6,245 nucleotides of DNA from Patescibacteria group bacterium (GTDB lineage: Bacteria > Patescibacteriota > Patescibacteriia > 2-12-FULL-60-25). The stretch is from NCBI GenBank assembly GCA_018061485.1, contig JAGOUA010000040.1:1-6245 (forward strand), read 5' to 3'. The notes below the pieces were generated by a model. It had not been told where the DNA came from. It made no database searches and saw only the letters and a program-made list of their open reading frames with translations. Shown piece by piece: positions 4,724-6,245 of this stretch. The number at the start of each line of letters is the position of its first letter. Position 1 is the stretch's first letter. The position numbers and the translations under genes were made by a program.

Positions 4724-6245
4724 ATGTCTATCGAACTCCCAAAAGCGTATATCGCAAGTGATCACGAACCCAAGATCCACGCCCTGTGGAAGCAGGCGGA
4801 AGCCTTCAAGCCAAGCGGTGATGGTACGCCGTACTGTATTGTGATGCCTCCGCCCAATCGCACAGGCGTGCTGCATATGGGGCACGCCACGATGCTTGCG
4901 ATTCAAGATACGCTCATTCGCTATCATCGTATGGTTGGTGATCGCGTGTTTTGGGTTCCTGGATCTGACCACGCCGCGATCGCGACGCAGGTCAAAGTCG
5001 AGCAGCTCCTCAAAGAAAAGGGGTATAAAGATCCTCGTCGTGAACTTGGACGCGAAACGTTTTTAGAAGAAGTGCGAGCATTTGCGCAAACGTCGCGTGA
5101 TACGATTGTGCGTCAGGTCGAAGCTATGGGTTCCTCGTGTGACTGGGCGTATGAAAAATACACGCTGGATGAAGAACGCAATCGCGCGGTTTTTGAGATG
5201 TTCCGTCGCATGTACGAAGACGGGATTATCGAGCGAGGCTATCGCTTAGTGAATTGGGACCCGCAATTTCAGACCACTCTTTCGGATGACGAAGTGCTCA
5301 CCAAAGAAACAACCGCAAAACTGTACACGTTTCGTTACGCGAAGGATTTTCCTATCGTGATTTCGACGACGCGTCCAGAAACGAAATTCGGTGATACCGC
5401 GGTAGCCGTGCATCCAAGCGACGAGCGGTATGCGCAGTACATCGGAACAACGTTCGAAACATCGTTTTGCGGAAAACCGCTCGCCATTCAGGTGATTGGT
5501 GACGAGGCGGTAGACCCTGCCTTTGGAACGGGTGCGCTTGGTGTGACACCGGCGCATAGTCAAATCGACTGGGAGATGATGGAACGCCACGGTTTGCGCA
5601 TGGAAGTGGTGATTGGTGAAGATGGGCGACTCCTTCCTGCGTGCGGCGAAGGATTTGCGGGTCTCACGATCGTCGAAGCGCGTGAACAGATCGCGGCACA
5701 CCTTGCACAAGACGGGCTTCTCGAAAAGACCGAAGACGTCGCGCAAAACCTCCCTGTCGCCGAACGCGGCGGCGCGCCGGTGGAGCAGCTGCCGAAAAAG
5801 CAGTGGTTCGTGCGCGTGAATAAACCGTTTGTCCTTCGGCAGAACACGCTCGGTGTCTGGAAAAAAGGGGATCGTGTCACGCTCAAAGAACTCATGATCG
5901 AGGCGGTTCAGTCACAAAAGGCTGATAGAACGCAGATTATTCCTGAACGTTTTGAGAAAACCTACTTCCATTGGGTGAATAATCTCCGTGATTGGTGTAT
6001 CTCGCGCCAGATTTGGTTTGGGCATCAAATTCCCGTGTGGCAAAAAGACGGCGAAGCAGAGCGCGTATCGCTCACGTCGCCTGGTGAAGGTTGGGTACAA
6101 GATCCCGATACCCTCGACACGTGGTTTTCGGCTGGTATGTGGACGTTTTCGGTGCTTGGCTGGCCGGATGCCGCTTCGGTGGACGCGGACGGCAACCTGC
6201 AGAAAACGGGAGATCTTGCGCTCTATCATCCAACGCAGGTGCTCG
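4724..6245 (+). CDS. valS: Valine--tRNA ligase, N-terminal part (cut by window end)
   Basis: ValRS charges tRNA-Val with valine and hydrolyses mischarged Thr-tRNA-Val in its CP1 editing domain. The window holds 507 codons with no stop. The class I HIGH-type motif is HMGH (51-54) in PPPNRTGVLHMGHA, followed by GSDHAAIATQ (80-89). LVNWDP (175-180) is a conserved ValRS element. The editing domain shows TTRPET (215-220) and FGTGALGVTPAHSQID (267-282). DWCISRQ (423-429) and LDTWFSAGMW (464-473) belong to the returning catalytic domain. The KMSKS loop, anticodon-binding domain and coiled-coil arm lie beyond the window. R217, T220, T275 and D282 of the editing pocket are kept, but the positions that are Lys and Asp in Thermus ValRS are G273 and S279. 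ATG 4724 is the natural start for the family; no Shine-Dalgarno precedes it. The motif context separates it from IleRS and LeuRS. Confidence 0.95.
   Translation, partial: MSIELPKAYIASDHEPKIHALWKQAEAFKPSGDGTPYCIVMPPPNRTGVLHMGHATMLAIQDTLIRYHRMVGDRVFWVPGSDHAAIATQVKVEQLLKEKGYKDPRRELGRETFLEEVRAFAQTSRDTIVRQVEAMGSSCDWAYEKYTLDEERNRAVFEMFRRMYEDGIIERGYRLVNWDPQFQTTLSDDEVLTKETTAKLYTFRYAKDFPIVISTTRPETKFGDTAVAVHPSDERYAQYIGTTFETSFCGKPLAIQVIGDEAVDPAFGTGALGVTPAHSQIDWEMMERHGLRMEVVIGEDGRLLPACGEGFAGLTIVEAREQIAAHLAQDGLLEKTEDVAQNLPVAERGGAPVEQLPKKQWFVRVNKPFVLRQNTLGVWKKGDRVTLKELMIEAVQSQKADRTQIIPERFEKTYFHWVNNLRDWCISRQIWFGHQIPVWQKDGEAERVSLTSPGEGWVQDPDTLDTWFSAGMWTFSVLGWPDAASVDADGNLQKTGDLALYHPTQVL

Noticed and set aside
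1..6245. Recoded UGA (as in Gracilibacteria/SR1)
   Set aside because: I met no in-frame TGA in the visible genes, and TAA/TAG stops fit a standard code; the window cannot exclude recoding elsewhere.
1..6245. CRISPR array, insertion sequence, toxin-antitoxin or phage-defence genes
   Set aside because: No regularly spaced direct repeats with spacers, terminal inverted repeats, transposase motifs or small paired genes were seen.

Overview
The window reads as a bacterial housekeeping segment with no mobile element, CRISPR array or phage gene. I favour a Patescibacteria (CPR)-type organism at moderate confidence (about 0.6). The reasons are a short EF-Ts (203 aa), a compact UvrA (872 aa) with a trimmed first signature domain, a ValRS with a PPPNRTG active-site variant, very few Shine-Dalgarno sequences and short leaders. 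All stops seen are TAA or TAG, and no in-frame TGA was met, so a standard code fits.

Layout. (1) 1-98: the last codons of a gene that is probably rpsB (ribosomal protein S2). (2) 99-327: a long, structured spacer with a candidate extended -10 promoter. (3) 328-939: tsf (EF-Ts), closed by a strong intrinsic terminator at 951-980. (4) 1007-1639: a membrane-anchored C39-like cysteine peptidase, possibly translated from a leaderless mRNA, ending at a bidirectional hairpin terminator. (5) 1677-2050: a non-protein-coding stretch. It holds a minus-strand tRNA-Ser(GGA) with encoded CCA and its own promoter, two related hairpin repeats flanking the tRNA, a quasi-periodic GGCGGAG array, and the divergent uvrA promoter. 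(6) 2051-4669: uvrA. (7) 4724-6245: the N-terminal 507 codons of valS, running off the window.

How the genes work together. rpsB, tsf, tRNA-Ser and valS all serve translation. UvrA is the damage sensor of nucleotide excision repair. The C39-like protein probably acts outside the membrane and has no obvious partner here. The most notable non-coding signals are a GTTC-N7-GTTC direct repeat on the uvrA -35 element, which has the form of the alphaproteobacterial LexA box, and the paired hairpins around tRNA-Ser, which differ by a compensatory base-pair change. I found no clear new multi-gene system; the novelty is in regulatory and RNA-processing details.
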